This document shows, piece by piece, positions 7,292-12,634 of a stretch of DNA of 12,634 nucleotides. A program made the position numbers and the translations under genes. The stretch is from Blautia sp. BIOML-A1. Lineage in GTDB: Bacteria; Bacillota; Clostridia; Lachnospirales; Lachnospiraceae. How positions within the stretch are numbered: position 1 is the stretch's first letter; each line of letters starts with the position of its first letter. The notes below the pieces were generated by a model. That model saw only the letters and a program-made list of their open reading frames with translations, had not been told where the DNA came from and searched no databases. Location of the stretch: assembly GCF_009883055.1 (NCBI RefSeq), contig NZ_WWVR01000019.1:57044-69677 (forward strand). Direction: 5' to 3'.

Positions 7292-8143
7292 TTATGCTGC
7301 ATACCTCTCACGGTATTGTTTCGGTGTAAGATAACTGAGCGCATAAGCAGGGCGCTCCTCATTGAAAAATTTAATATATTCATTCACTTCTTCGTAAACT
7401 GGTCGTTCACCTGTGACATGAAAATCCATAAATAATTCTGCTTTGATCCATCCGTTGATGGATTCCATCGCACTATTATCAGTAGGTGTTCCAGCTCTGG
7501 ACATGGATCTTACCACATACATAGGAAGAAGATCATTGTATGCCTTTGAAGCATAGACGGATCCTTGATCTGAATGAAGAATCATTTGGTATTCTGGATG
7601 TTGCTTCTTTACTTCAAGGAGATTTTCCAGGCCGTTTATATAAGTCATTCGATCACCACGTTTTGATGATAGAGAATGACTTAGGATTTCATTATTCCAA
7701 AGATCCATATATAAGGTAAGTTCATAATAGATACCTTTTACCCAAAATGCAGTCATATCGCTTACAATACATTGAAGTGGACCATCAATCTGAATCTCTG
7801 ACATAAGAAGATTTGGAAAAATCTTAAACGGAGCACCAGGTTTCTTGTATTTGTAATGTTTAGCTTTACTCTTGATACCAGCAGCCTTGCAACATTTATG
7901 TGCATAAGGATCAGACATCTCTATTCCTTTATCCAGACGGATTTTAGCATTTAACCATCTATATCCATGGGATGGATATTTTAAATGGTATTCCTGGAAT
8001 AACTGGATATTTTCAATCAATGCCCTTGTTCTTGGAGCTGGATTGCTGAGCATCTTCTTCCAATAATAGAAGCTGCTTCTATTGATGCCCATGGCATCAC
8101 AAAGAAGATGGACAGGAAACTCTCCTGAGAGTTCCAGAATCAC
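7292..8143 (-). CDS. IS3-family transposase OrfB (DDE integrase core)
   Basis: Catalytic part of the IS3 transposase. An HTH_21-like segment (FPVHLLCDAMGINRSSFYYWKK, 9-30) precedes an rve integrase core. The acidic triad is D129 in VSDMTAFW, D192 in HSDQGSVY and E227 in AMESINGW, with spacing matching DD(35)E. The C-terminal NEERPAYALSYLTPKQYRERY is family-typical. The frame stays open upstream through QQQEYQ into the orfA 3' end, so the GTG at 8143 is only the minimal start. The active protein is expected as an OrfAB fusion made by -1 frameshifting at 8200-8206. All key residues are present, so the element may be active. Confidence 0.93.
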   Translation of the reverse strand: MILELSGEFPVHLLCDAMGINRSSFYYWKKMLSNPAPRTRALIENIQLFQEYHLKYPSHGYRWLNAKIRLDKGIEMSDPYAHKCCKAAGIKSKAKHYKYKKPGAPFKIFPNLLMSEIQIDGPLQCIVSDMTAFWVKGIYYELTLYMDLWNNEILSHSLSSKRGDRMTYINGLENLLEVKKQHPEYQMILHSDQGSVYASKAYNDLLPMYVVRSMSRAGTPTDNSAMESINGWIKAELFMDFHVTGERPVYEEVNEYIKFFNEERPAYALSYLTPKQYRERYAA

Positions 8144-8508
8144 TTGATATTCTTGCTGCTGTAATGAATTACCGAACCATCCCCCTTCACTTCGTAACCT
8201 TTTTTTAATCGTGCCTCTGTGATACGTGCCTGGATAAGAGCTTGAATTAATTCTTCCTTTGTCATGGATTCATATGATTCAAAATCAGGTTGTTTTGCTT
8301 CGATTGGTTGTGGAGTTTTGGAAGCATCCGTTTTTCTTTTCCTTCCGGCATTTTTAGGTGGAAGATGGTTGGTATCTCGATATAGCCACATATAATTGCG
8401 AGCCGTATTATCATTGATACCATACTCTTCAGCTGCTTGAAATCTTGTTAGTTCGCCTTCATAAATACGGCGCCCAATGTCCAACCGTTGTTCTAGAGTG
8501 TATTTCAT
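8140..8508 (-). CDS. IS3-family transposase OrfA (HTH protein)
   Basis: A 122-aa DNA-binding partner of OrfB. A helix-turn-helix lies near the N-terminus (YTLEQRLDIGRRIYEGELTR, then QAAEEYGINDNTARNYMWLY). It is followed by a basic linker and a leucine-containing helix (MTKEELIQALIQARITEARLKK) that would support oligomerisation. The start is chosen at the ATG at 8508 because AGGAGG lies 7 bp upstream; a longer open frame to 8580 has no ribosome site. Its stop overlaps the orfB GTG. The A7 run in the LKK codons is the likely frameshift point. Confidence 0.9.
   Translation of the reverse strand: MKYTLEQRLDIGRRIYEGELTRFQAAEEYGINDNTARNYMWLYRDTNHLPPKNAGRKRKTDASKTPQPIEAKQPDFESYESMTKEELIQALIQARITEARLKKGYEVKGDGSVIHYSSKNIK
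8200..8206 (-). promoter_or_regulatory. Programmed -1 frameshift site (A7G) in orfA
   Basis: On the minus strand orfA reads TTA AAA AAA GGT, an A7G slippery run. A -1 slip continues as AGG TTA CGA AGT GAA, staying open through the orfB frame (..RSEGGWFGNSLQQQEYQ..). This is the standard IS3-family mechanism for making OrfAB. Confidence 0.7.
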
Positions 8509-8732
8509 GGTAAACCTCCTGTTAAACACGAAATCAATTAAGACTAAATATGAGAATTCCTTGTTTGAATTATAACTCATTTATGTCTAGAAATTGACCC
8601 CTCTGTGTCCAAAATTAGTTTACCACTTCACCTTTTATTTATTGAAAAAGCCTTCTTTTTTCTCAATGGCATTCTCCATTATAGATTTTACCATTTCTCT
8701 GTATATATTTGAATACAATAAACGTTTTATTT

Positions 8733-8760
8733 TTATAATAAGCAGACCCTTATTGACAAA
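8733..8760 (-). promoter_or_regulatory. Probable ancestral promoter of the nhaC-like gene
   Basis: Minus strand TTGTCA (8760-8755), 16 bp, TATAAA (8738-8733). It points at the nhaC-like gene but is now separated from it by the IS3 element. Its -35 overlaps the plus-strand -35 of the panD promoter. Confidence 0.4.
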
Positions 8761-8781
8761 TAAATAACCAGATGTAATAAT
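8754..8781 (+). promoter_or_regulatory. Probable promoter for panD-panC-transporter
   Basis: TTGACA (8754-8759), 16-bp spacer, AATAAT (8776-8781) preceded by TG one base away (extended -10). It is the best consensus match upstream of panD and predicts a long leader. Confidence 0.5.
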
Positions 8782-8892
8782 ACCCCACAGAGATAGTATT
8801 TGAACTCAAAACTATACTCTGGCTGAAATCACTGGAATCTTATATAAAAACAATCTGCCGGAACTCTTTAAGGAGAACGGACGGATAAGACT

Positions 8893-8919
8893 GTAACTGC
8901 AAAGATACTGAACAGTTAC
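8893..8919 (+). repeat. 27-nt palindromic repeat, copy 2
   Basis: Arms GTAACTG and CAGTTAC with a 13-nt loop. It matches copy 1 (5652-5626, minus strand) at 23 of 27 positions, including all of TACTGAACAGTTAC. It lies in the presumed leader of panD, in the same orientation relative to the downstream gene as copy 1. Confidence 0.6.
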
Positions 8920-9007
8920 ATAAAATCATAAAAGATATGAGCCGGTATTTATGATACAGTAACCCAAAGCATATTCTGGGCATTACAGAATATATGAAGG
9001 GATTTTT

Positions 9008-9076
9008 ATGTATCAGAACAGGACTCAATTTACAGGGAATCAATCAGAAGCGTTTCAGGGTCAAAGTGTATCCTGA
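9008..9076 (+). CDS. Possible 22-aa leader peptide upstream of panD
   Basis: A short frame begins ATG at 9008, with AAGGG 6 bp upstream, a good ribosome site. The peptide starts MYQNRTQFTGNQ and is glutamine-rich. Its stop (9074-9076) lies inside the 3' arm of the intrinsic terminator, so translation would physically interfere with terminator folding. No family is recognised. It may be a chance ORF, but the ribosome site plus its placement make a leader-peptide role plausible. Confidence 0.35.
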   Translation: MYQNRTQFTGNQSEAFQGQSVS

Positions 9077-9087
9077 TACGCTTTTTT
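9049..9087 (+). terminator. Intrinsic terminator in the panD leader
   Basis: AGCGTTTCAGG (9049-9059) pairs with CCTGATACGCT (9072-9082) with one T-T mismatch, followed by a T6 run (9082-9087). It lies 48 bp before the panD ATG on the same strand. It either insulates panD from upstream transcription or acts as an attenuator. Confidence 0.8.
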
Positions 9088-9109
9088 GCAGTTATGGAGC
9101 TGTAAGATT

Positions 9110-9123
9110 TTTCCTGCAGGAAA
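9110..9123 (+). promoter_or_regulatory. Palindrome overlapping the panD ribosome site
   Basis: TTTCCTGCAGGAAA is a perfect 14-bp palindrome whose 3' half forms part of the AGGAAAGG ribosome site of panD. It could be an operator or could lower translation by pairing; either is inference. Confidence 0.4.
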
Positions 9124-9135
9124 GGACTATATAAG

Positions 9136-9528
9136 ATGACAATAGAAATGTTAAAAGGAAAAATCCACAGAGCAACCGTTGTGCAGGCAGAACTGGACTA
9201 TGTCGGAAGCATTACTGTGGACGAAGAATTGCTGGAAGCTGCCGGAATACTGGAATATGAAAAAGTTCAGATTGTAGATGTAAACAACGGCAGTCGGTTC
9301 GAGACATACACCATAAGCGGAAAACGTGGAAGCGGTATGATCTGCCTGAACGGAGCAGCAGCAAGATGTGTAAGCACAGGTGACAAGATCATCATCATGG
9401 CTTACGCCGGGTATGAGCCAGAAGAGGCACGCACCCATAAGCCTGCAGTTGTGTTTGTAGATGAAGAGAACAAAATCAGCAGAGTGACCAATTATGAGAA
9501 ACATGGTCTGCTCAAAGACATGTCCTGA
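9136..9528 (+). CDS. panD: Aspartate 1-decarboxylase
   Basis: Makes beta-alanine from L-aspartate for pantothenate synthesis, using a pyruvoyl cofactor created by self-cleavage. The cleavage site G24-S25 is present in LDYVGSIT, and K9, R54, T57 and Y58 (GSRFETY) are at the expected places, along with the [12 protein letters not shown] block (about 74-85). At 130 aa the length is normal. The ATG at 9136 is preceded by AGGAAAGG at about 10 bp. Its direction matches panC, 179 bp downstream across a gap with several hairpins. Bacteria often need PanM or PanZ for maturation, but none is visible here. Confidence 0.95.
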   Translation: MTIEMLKGKIHRATVVQAELDYVGSITVDEELLEAAGILEYEKVQIVDVNNGSRFETYTISGKRGSGMICLNGAAARCVSTGDKIIIMAYAGYEPEEARTHKPAVVFVDEENKISRVTNYEKHGLLKDMS

Positions 9529-9544
9529 AAACAATATCATATCA

Positions 9545-9690
9545 GGACATTTTGTCCGAAATTTGACAAAGTACTATAAGAACAAACCGCCATTCTGACT
9601 GATAACTATTATATCAGTTGGATCAAATGAGATGAAAGTGAATTCAGAAAAGAGGCTATCTCAAAATCTATGATAACGGTCCATTGACCG
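9545..9690 (+). promoter_or_regulatory. Hairpins in the panD-panC gap
   Basis: The 179-bp gap carries three perfect inverted repeats: GGACA-TTT-TGTCC (9545-9557), ACTGATA-7 nt-TATCAGT (9598-9618) and CGGTC-CATT-GACCG (9677-9690). The last ends 5 bp before the panC GAGGAG ribosome site. None has a T-tract, so they look more like RNA-stability, translation or operator elements than terminators. No good promoter was found in the gap. Confidence 0.4.
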
Positions 9691-9707
9691 GGAAAGAGGA
9701 GATAACA

Positions 9708-10547
9708 ATGCAGGTAACAAAAACAGTAGAAGAAACAAGAAAACAAATCAAAGCATGGAAAAAAGAAGGCAAGACTGTCGGACTTGTTCCGACTATGGGA
9801 TTTCTTCATGAAGGACATGCAAGTCTGATCAAAAAATGCAGAGAACAAAATGACGTTGTAGTAGTATCAGATTTTGTTAATCCAACACAGTTTGGACCGA
9901 CAGAAGATCTTGACGCATATCCCAGAGATTTTGAACGCGACAGCAAACTCTGCGAAAGTCTCGGCGCAGATCTTATTTTCTGCCCAGAACCATCTGAGAT
10001 GTATCATGATCCCCATGCCTTTGTAAGTATTGATACATTGTCCGAAACACTTTGTGGAAAAACACGTCCTATCCATTTCAAGGGTGTGTGTACAGTTGTA
10101 ACCAAACTGTTCCATATTGTAGCTCCGGACAGAGCATATTTCGGACAGAAAGATGCCCAGCAGCTGGCTATCATCCGCAAGATGGTGCAGGATCTCAATT
10201 TTGATATTGAAATCATAGGCTGCCCTATTGTTCGTGAGGAAGATGGACTTGCAAAATCCTCCAGAAACACATATTTAAATGAAGAAGAAAGAAAAGCTGC
10301 TCTCTGCCTGTCAAAAGCTGTAAAGCTTGGCCAGTCTATGATCCACACAGGAATTTCGGCAGAAGAACTTCTCGGCAAAATGCGTGCAGTGATCGAAGCA
10401 GAACCTCTGGCAAAGATCGATTACGTTTCCATGGTAGATGCTCTTACCATGCAGCCGATAGAAAAAGCAGATCGCAGTGTTCTCGTAGCAATGGCTGTTT
10501 ACATCGGAAAAACAAGACTGATCGACAACTTCAGCTACGAGGTATAA
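9708..10547 (+). CDS. panC: Pantothenate synthetase (pantoate--beta-alanine ligase)
   Basis: Joins pantoate to the beta-alanine made by PanD, using ATP, to give pantothenate (vitamin B5, the coenzyme A precursor). The 279-aa protein shows the nucleotidyltransferase signature PTMGFLHEGH (28-37, HxGH form), SDFVNPTQFGP, FGQKDAQQLAIIRK (145-158) and the KMSKS-like LAKSSRN (181-187). The start is set at the ATG at 9708 with GAGGAG 6 bp upstream; an upstream in-frame TTG (9684) has no such support. It is followed 3 bp later by a BASS transporter whose ribosome site lies in the last panC codons, indicating tight coupling. Confidence 0.96.
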   Translation: MQVTKTVEETRKQIKAWKKEGKTVGLVPTMGFLHEGHASLIKKCREQNDVVVVSDFVNPTQFGPTEDLDAYPRDFERDSKLCESLGADLIFCPEPSEMYHDPHAFVSIDTLSETLCGKTRPIHFKGVCTVVTKLFHIVAPDRAYFGQKDAQQLAIIRKMVQDLNFDIEIIGCPIVREEDGLAKSSRNTYLNEEERKAALCLSKAVKLGQSMIHTGISAEELLGKMRAVIEAEPLAKIDYVSMVDALTMQPIEKADRSVLVAMAVYIGKTRLIDNFSYEV

Positions 10548-10550
10548 TAT

Positions 10551-11540
10551 ATGGAAAATATTCTAAAGAAAATCGGAAAAATCAGCAGCCTTGCATCCAG
10601 ATATATCGGGATCATCATTATTGCTTTCTCCTGCCTTGCTTTTTTCTGGCGGGATGGCTTTGCATGGATGACCAATTATACCTCCGTCTTTCTCGGTGTG
10701 ATCATGTTCGGTATGGGACTGACCATACGTCTGGAAGACTTCCGGGCAATTTTTTCCAGACCAAAGGAAGTGATCATCGGTGCTGTGGCTCAGTATACAA
10801 TTATGCCAATCGTAGCCTGGGTACTATGTAAAGTCATGAAACTTCCCGCAGATCTGGCACTGGGTGTGATCCTTGTAGGATGCTGTCCGGGCGGAACAGC
10901 CAGCAATGTAATCACCTATATTGCCGGCGGCGATGTAGCACTTTCTGTCGGAATGACCATTGTTTCCACCCTGGCAGCACCTGTTATGACCCCATTTCTC
11001 GTGTACGTTCTGGCTGGAGCCTGGGTAGAAGTATCTTTCTGGGCAATGGTGCTTTCTGTAGTCAAAGTAATCCTGATTCCGGTACTCCTTGGTATCCTTC
11101 TTCGTACACTTGCCGGCGATCATGTCGATAAGGTGTCTGATGTTATGCCTCTGATCTCTGTTATAGCTATTGTTATGATCATTGGCGGAATCGTGGCTGT
11201 CAATGCAGAAAAAATCTTAAGCTGTGGAGTCCTTGTGCTTATTGTTGTGGCGATCCACAATTTCTGCGGTATGATGCTTGGTCTTCTTGCAGCAAAACTT
11301 TTCCATGTAGAATATACAAGGACAACTGCTATAGCTATTGAGGTCGGTATGCAGAACAGTGGACTGGCAGTTTCCCTGGCAGCAGCAAACTTCGCTGCCA
11401 ATCCACTGGCAACACTTCCAGGAGCTATTTTTAGTGTATGGCATAATATTGCCGGCTCTGTTTTTGCCAGTATCCGCCGTTCGGGTGTCGAAAAGCTCGA
11501 CAAACAGCATACCAATGAAAAACCAATACCAGAAATCTGA
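10551..11540 (+). CDS. BASS-family (bile acid:Na+ symporter type) transporter, PanS-like candidate
   Basis: A 329-aa sodium-coupled symporter of the SBF/BASS fold with about nine or ten hydrophobic segments. Family marks are GMGLTIRLEDF (54-64), the crossover GCCPGGTASNV (110-120) and EVGMQNSGLA (264-273), which carries the Na+-site Glu and Gln. Despite the family name, many members carry other organic anions; Salmonella PanS imports ketopantoate. A 3-bp gap to panC and a GAGG ribosome site inside the panC end suggest the cargo is ketopantoate, pantoate or pantothenate (inference from context). The C-terminus is a short charged tail. Confidence 0.88.
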   Translation: MENILKKIGKISSLASRYIGIIIIAFSCLAFFWRDGFAWMTNYTSVFLGVIMFGMGLTIRLEDFRAIFSRPKEVIIGAVAQYTIMPIVAWVLCKVMKLPADLALGVILVGCCPGGTASNVITYIAGGDVALSVGMTIVSTLAAPVMTPFLVYVLAGAWVEVSFWAMVLSVVKVILIPVLLGILLRTLAGDHVDKVSDVMPLISVIAIVMIIGGIVAVNAEKILSCGVLVLIVVAIHNFCGMMLGLLAAKLFHVEYTRTTAIAIEVGMQNSGLAVSLAAANFAANPLATLPGAIFSVWHNIAGSVFASIRRSGVEKLDKQHTNEKPIPEI

Positions 11541-11552
11541 TATCCATACTCA

Positions 11553-11588
11553 AAGAAATCCCGGAACCTTATGATTCCGGGATTTCTT
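11553..11588 (+). terminator. Intrinsic terminator after the panD-panC-transporter operon
   Basis: A perfect 14-bp stem AAGAAATCCCGGAA / TTCCGGGATTTCTT with an 8-nt loop, starting 12 bp after the transporter stop. The T-rich part is within the 3' arm and there is no long T-run after it. As it is symmetric it may also serve the convergent gene ending at 11695. Confidence 0.8.
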
Positions 11589-11694
11589 AAACCATTACTA
11601 TTCACAACAGCCTTCCAGATAAGTTACCTCTACTCCCTGCTCACTTTCTGATTTTGTATTATCCCTATCTTAATACATATTGATGTACTATCGG

Positions 11695-12460
11695 CTATAC
11701 AAATATTCTTTCCTGATATCCGGCAGTTTTGTATTTTTTTATCTCATCAACCACCGAAATCAGTCTGACGTCTGTGATTTTATCCAGAATTTTCATCCTT
11801 CTGTCAGAAATCACTTCCTCAGATCTGCTTTTATTATAATCTTCCGGATCCATATGCCAGAAATGAAACTTTCCCCGATAATAGTCTGCCAGTTTCTGTG
11901 CAATCAAAATCCCTTCCGGATCCAGATCACCAGAATAATAAATCGTAGTTCCAGATTTTTCCAGAAGATCAAGGAGCATAAGTCCTGCGAGTCGAGGCTG
12001 ACCATTCATGCACATACATGAACACTCAGCCTTTCCACAAAGCATTGCAAAAACAGACGGATTTTCTACAATATAAATTTTCTGCTGCAGACATCTTACC
12101 TCCTTCCAGTCAGAAATTACTCCAAGGGGTACCTGAAGCATATCCTTTTCTTTTTGAAATCCATCCATTCCCATATGAATAGTTCCATCTTTTTTTACTG
12201 CCTCTACATTACACACCATCGCATAATTGGATACATCATCCAGAAGAATTCCTGCTGCAAGAAAACTCTTCTGTCTTTTATATGCCGGAAATATTTCTGT
12301 ACCCTCTATCAGTAAATTCCGCTGTTCCAGACTTCTGTGAATCATCTGTTCAAGTATCCTGCCGCCCACAGTTCCTCTGTCAAATGCATGCGGATTTCCA
12401 GTCAACATTGCGGCAAAAACTGCCAGGTATATTTTCTGTTCCTTTCTGTATGGCAGTTTA
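11695..12460 (-). pseudogene. JetD-like DUF2399/TIGR02679 Toprim protein, 5'-truncated by a tnpB element
   Basis: About 254 codons remain of a protein family usually near 400 aa. The C-terminal Toprim-type domain (DUF2399) shows the acidic residues in IYIVENPSVF (E) and SGDLDPEGI (DxD). The tail DRRMKILDKITDVRL...AGYQER resembles TIGR02679. TIGR02679 belongs to the TIGR02677-02680 four-gene SMC-based cluster, classed as a Wadjet anti-plasmid type, where it is the nuclease subunit JetD. The minus-strand frame runs on past 12460 into the right end of a tnpB element. The apparent TTG start (12516) and its first 18 residues (MSKKPPLQ...) are transposon sequence without a ribosome site. The conserved Toprim acids are intact but the N-terminal part is missing, so loss of function is likely. 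Confidence 0.7.
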
Positions 12461-12465
12461 GTGAC

Positions 12466-12592
12466 ATGCTCCCACCACTTAAATCTCTGATTTTGAAGTG
12501 GGGGCTTCTTGCTCAATGGCTCTACTGAGCCAAGTATCTACAAGCTATCCTCGCGTGCCCCGCGATTTTTTGCCCGGACACGGGCATATTTC
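12466..12592 (-). ncRNA. Candidate omega-RNA scaffold of the right tnpB element
   Basis: The non-coding stretch between the tnpB stop and the element terminus folds into at least three hairpins (see the element entry). By analogy with studied TnpB systems it would be the omega-RNA 3' part, with its guide copied from the JetD-like gene at 12460 and below. The 5' limit is unknown. Confidence 0.4.
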
Positions 12593-12634
12593 TTACTTAT
12601 TGTCTTGTCCGGATACGGACAGTTTATGCTGCCA
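12593..12634 (-). CDS. tnpB: TnpB C-terminal end (runs off right edge)
   Basis: Thirteen codons ending QHKLSVSGQDNK and TAA. The LSVSG motif is shared with the C-terminal region of the left tnpB (KYLSVSGKQ), and the following folded right end supports the call. Too short for more. Confidence 0.5.
   Translation of the reverse strand, partial: WQHKLSVSGQDNK

Larger units (their letters stand above)
7051..8614 (-). mobile_element. IS3-family insertion sequence, apparently complete (1564 bp)
   Basis: Perfect 11-bp terminal inverted repeats TTTTGGACACA (7051-7061) and TGTGTCCAAAA (8604-8614) enclose orfA and orfB on the minus strand. If the ends are counted from the conventional TG...CA, the limits are 7054 and 8611. 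I see no direct target duplication next to either end, so the insertion may be old or a product of rearrangement. The element sits between the nhaC-like gene and its probable promoter. Confidence 0.85.
8615..9135 (+). other. Gene-poor, structured leader region upstream of panD
   Basis: No gene longer than 23 codons is supported here. The stretch holds probable divergent promoters (8733-8760 minus, 8754-8781 plus) and successive hairpins: the 27-nt palindrome (8893-8919), ATCATAAA/TTTATGAT (8925-8955) and ATATTCTG/CAGAATAT (8971-8993). A 22-residue small ORF (9008-9076), an intrinsic terminator (9049-9087) and a palindrome touching the panD ribosome site (9110-9123) follow. The transcript leader for panD would be about 340 nt. 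Confidence 0.6.
12461..12634 (-). mobile_element. Right end of a second IS200/IS605-family tnpB element
   Basis: On the minus strand a tnpB C-terminus is followed by hairpins GCCCG-TGTC-CGGGC and TCGCG-GGGCA-CGCGA. A terminal stem follows, AAGTGGGGG (12503-12495) with CCCACCACTT (12471-12480), and the element ends GTCAC at 12461. This layout matches the left-edge element and the typical right end of IS1341-type elements. The element interrupts the JetD-like gene. The rest lies beyond the window. Confidence 0.7.

Noticed and set aside
7201..7383. 60-codon minus-strand frame at the end of orfB
   Set aside because: Its first part is out of frame inside orfB and the rest lies in the folded tail; no ribosome site or family resemblance.
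7041..8625. Target-site duplication around the IS3 element
   Set aside because: Flanking bases next to either candidate end (7051/8614 or 7054/8611) do not form a 3-5 bp direct repeat.
8640..8690. 14-codon minus-strand frame MENAIEKKEGFFNK upstream of the IS
   Set aside because: No ribosome site and very short; may be chance, or a leader of the old nhaC transcript, but not supported.
9563..9580. TTGACA with a nearby TATAAG as a promoter for panC
   Set aside because: Spacing is only 6 bp and no -10 lies at 16-18 bp.
12461..12516. N-terminus MSKKPPLQ... of the JetD-like frame as a real protein start
   Set aside because: The bases form the hairpin right end of a tnpB element, the start would be TTG and there is no ribosome site.
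1..12634. CRISPR arrays, rRNA or tRNA genes
   Set aside because: No regularly spaced direct repeats and no cloverleaf-like or rRNA-like sequence was seen on either strand by eye.

Overview
The window looks like a chromosomal segment of a low-to-moderate GC Firmicute, most likely a gut-type Lachnospiraceae. This rests on the gene families and their style (uridine phosphorylase with phosphopentomutase, NhaC-like antiporter, MATE pump, IS1341-type TnpB elements), strong AGGAGG-like ribosome sites and A/T-rich intergenic DNA. It is inference from family resemblance, not a database match.

Layout: (1) 1-507 is the 3' end of an IS200/IS605-type tnpB element on the + strand, with structured right-end DNA, abutting the 3' end of deoB. 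(2) 504-3915 (- strand) holds a MATE efflux pump, then udp and deoB. The last two turn uridine into uracil plus ribose-5-phosphate through ribose-1-phosphate. (3) 4069-5594 (- strand) holds a small acidic membrane-anchored protein of unknown function and a merR-ybjQ pair. The MerR protein carries two predicted membrane helices, and its promoter has the 19-bp spacer with central dyad typical of MerR-controlled promoters. (4) 5709-7016 (- strand) is an NhaC-family antiporter. Its upstream region is cut by a complete IS3-family element (7051-8614) with orfA/orfB, a likely A7 frameshift site, 11-bp terminal inverted repeats and an unusually long, highly folded non-coding tail. (5) 8615-9135 is a roughly 520-bp gene-poor stretch with a likely + promoter, a chain of hairpins, a 22-codon leader-like ORF and an intrinsic terminator ahead of panD. 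(6) 9136-11540 (+ strand) is panD, panC and a BASS-family transporter. Together these could make beta-alanine and join it to pantoate, with the transporter a good candidate for (keto)pantoate or pantothenate uptake. panB and panE are not in the window. (7) 11695-12460 (- strand) is the C-terminal part of a DUF2399/TIGR02679 (Wadjet JetD-like) Toprim nuclease. Its 5' side is cut by the right end of a second tnpB element that runs off the window.

The points most worth a second look are the transposon-truncated JetD-like nuclease at the right edge, the structured panD leader with a small ORF overlapping a terminator, the membrane-anchored MerR with its self-directed promoter, a 27-nt palindromic repeat found in two leaders, and the folded non-coding tail of the IS3 element. 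Two tnpB elements end directly against host genes, so each omega-RNA guide would be copied from the neighbouring gene.
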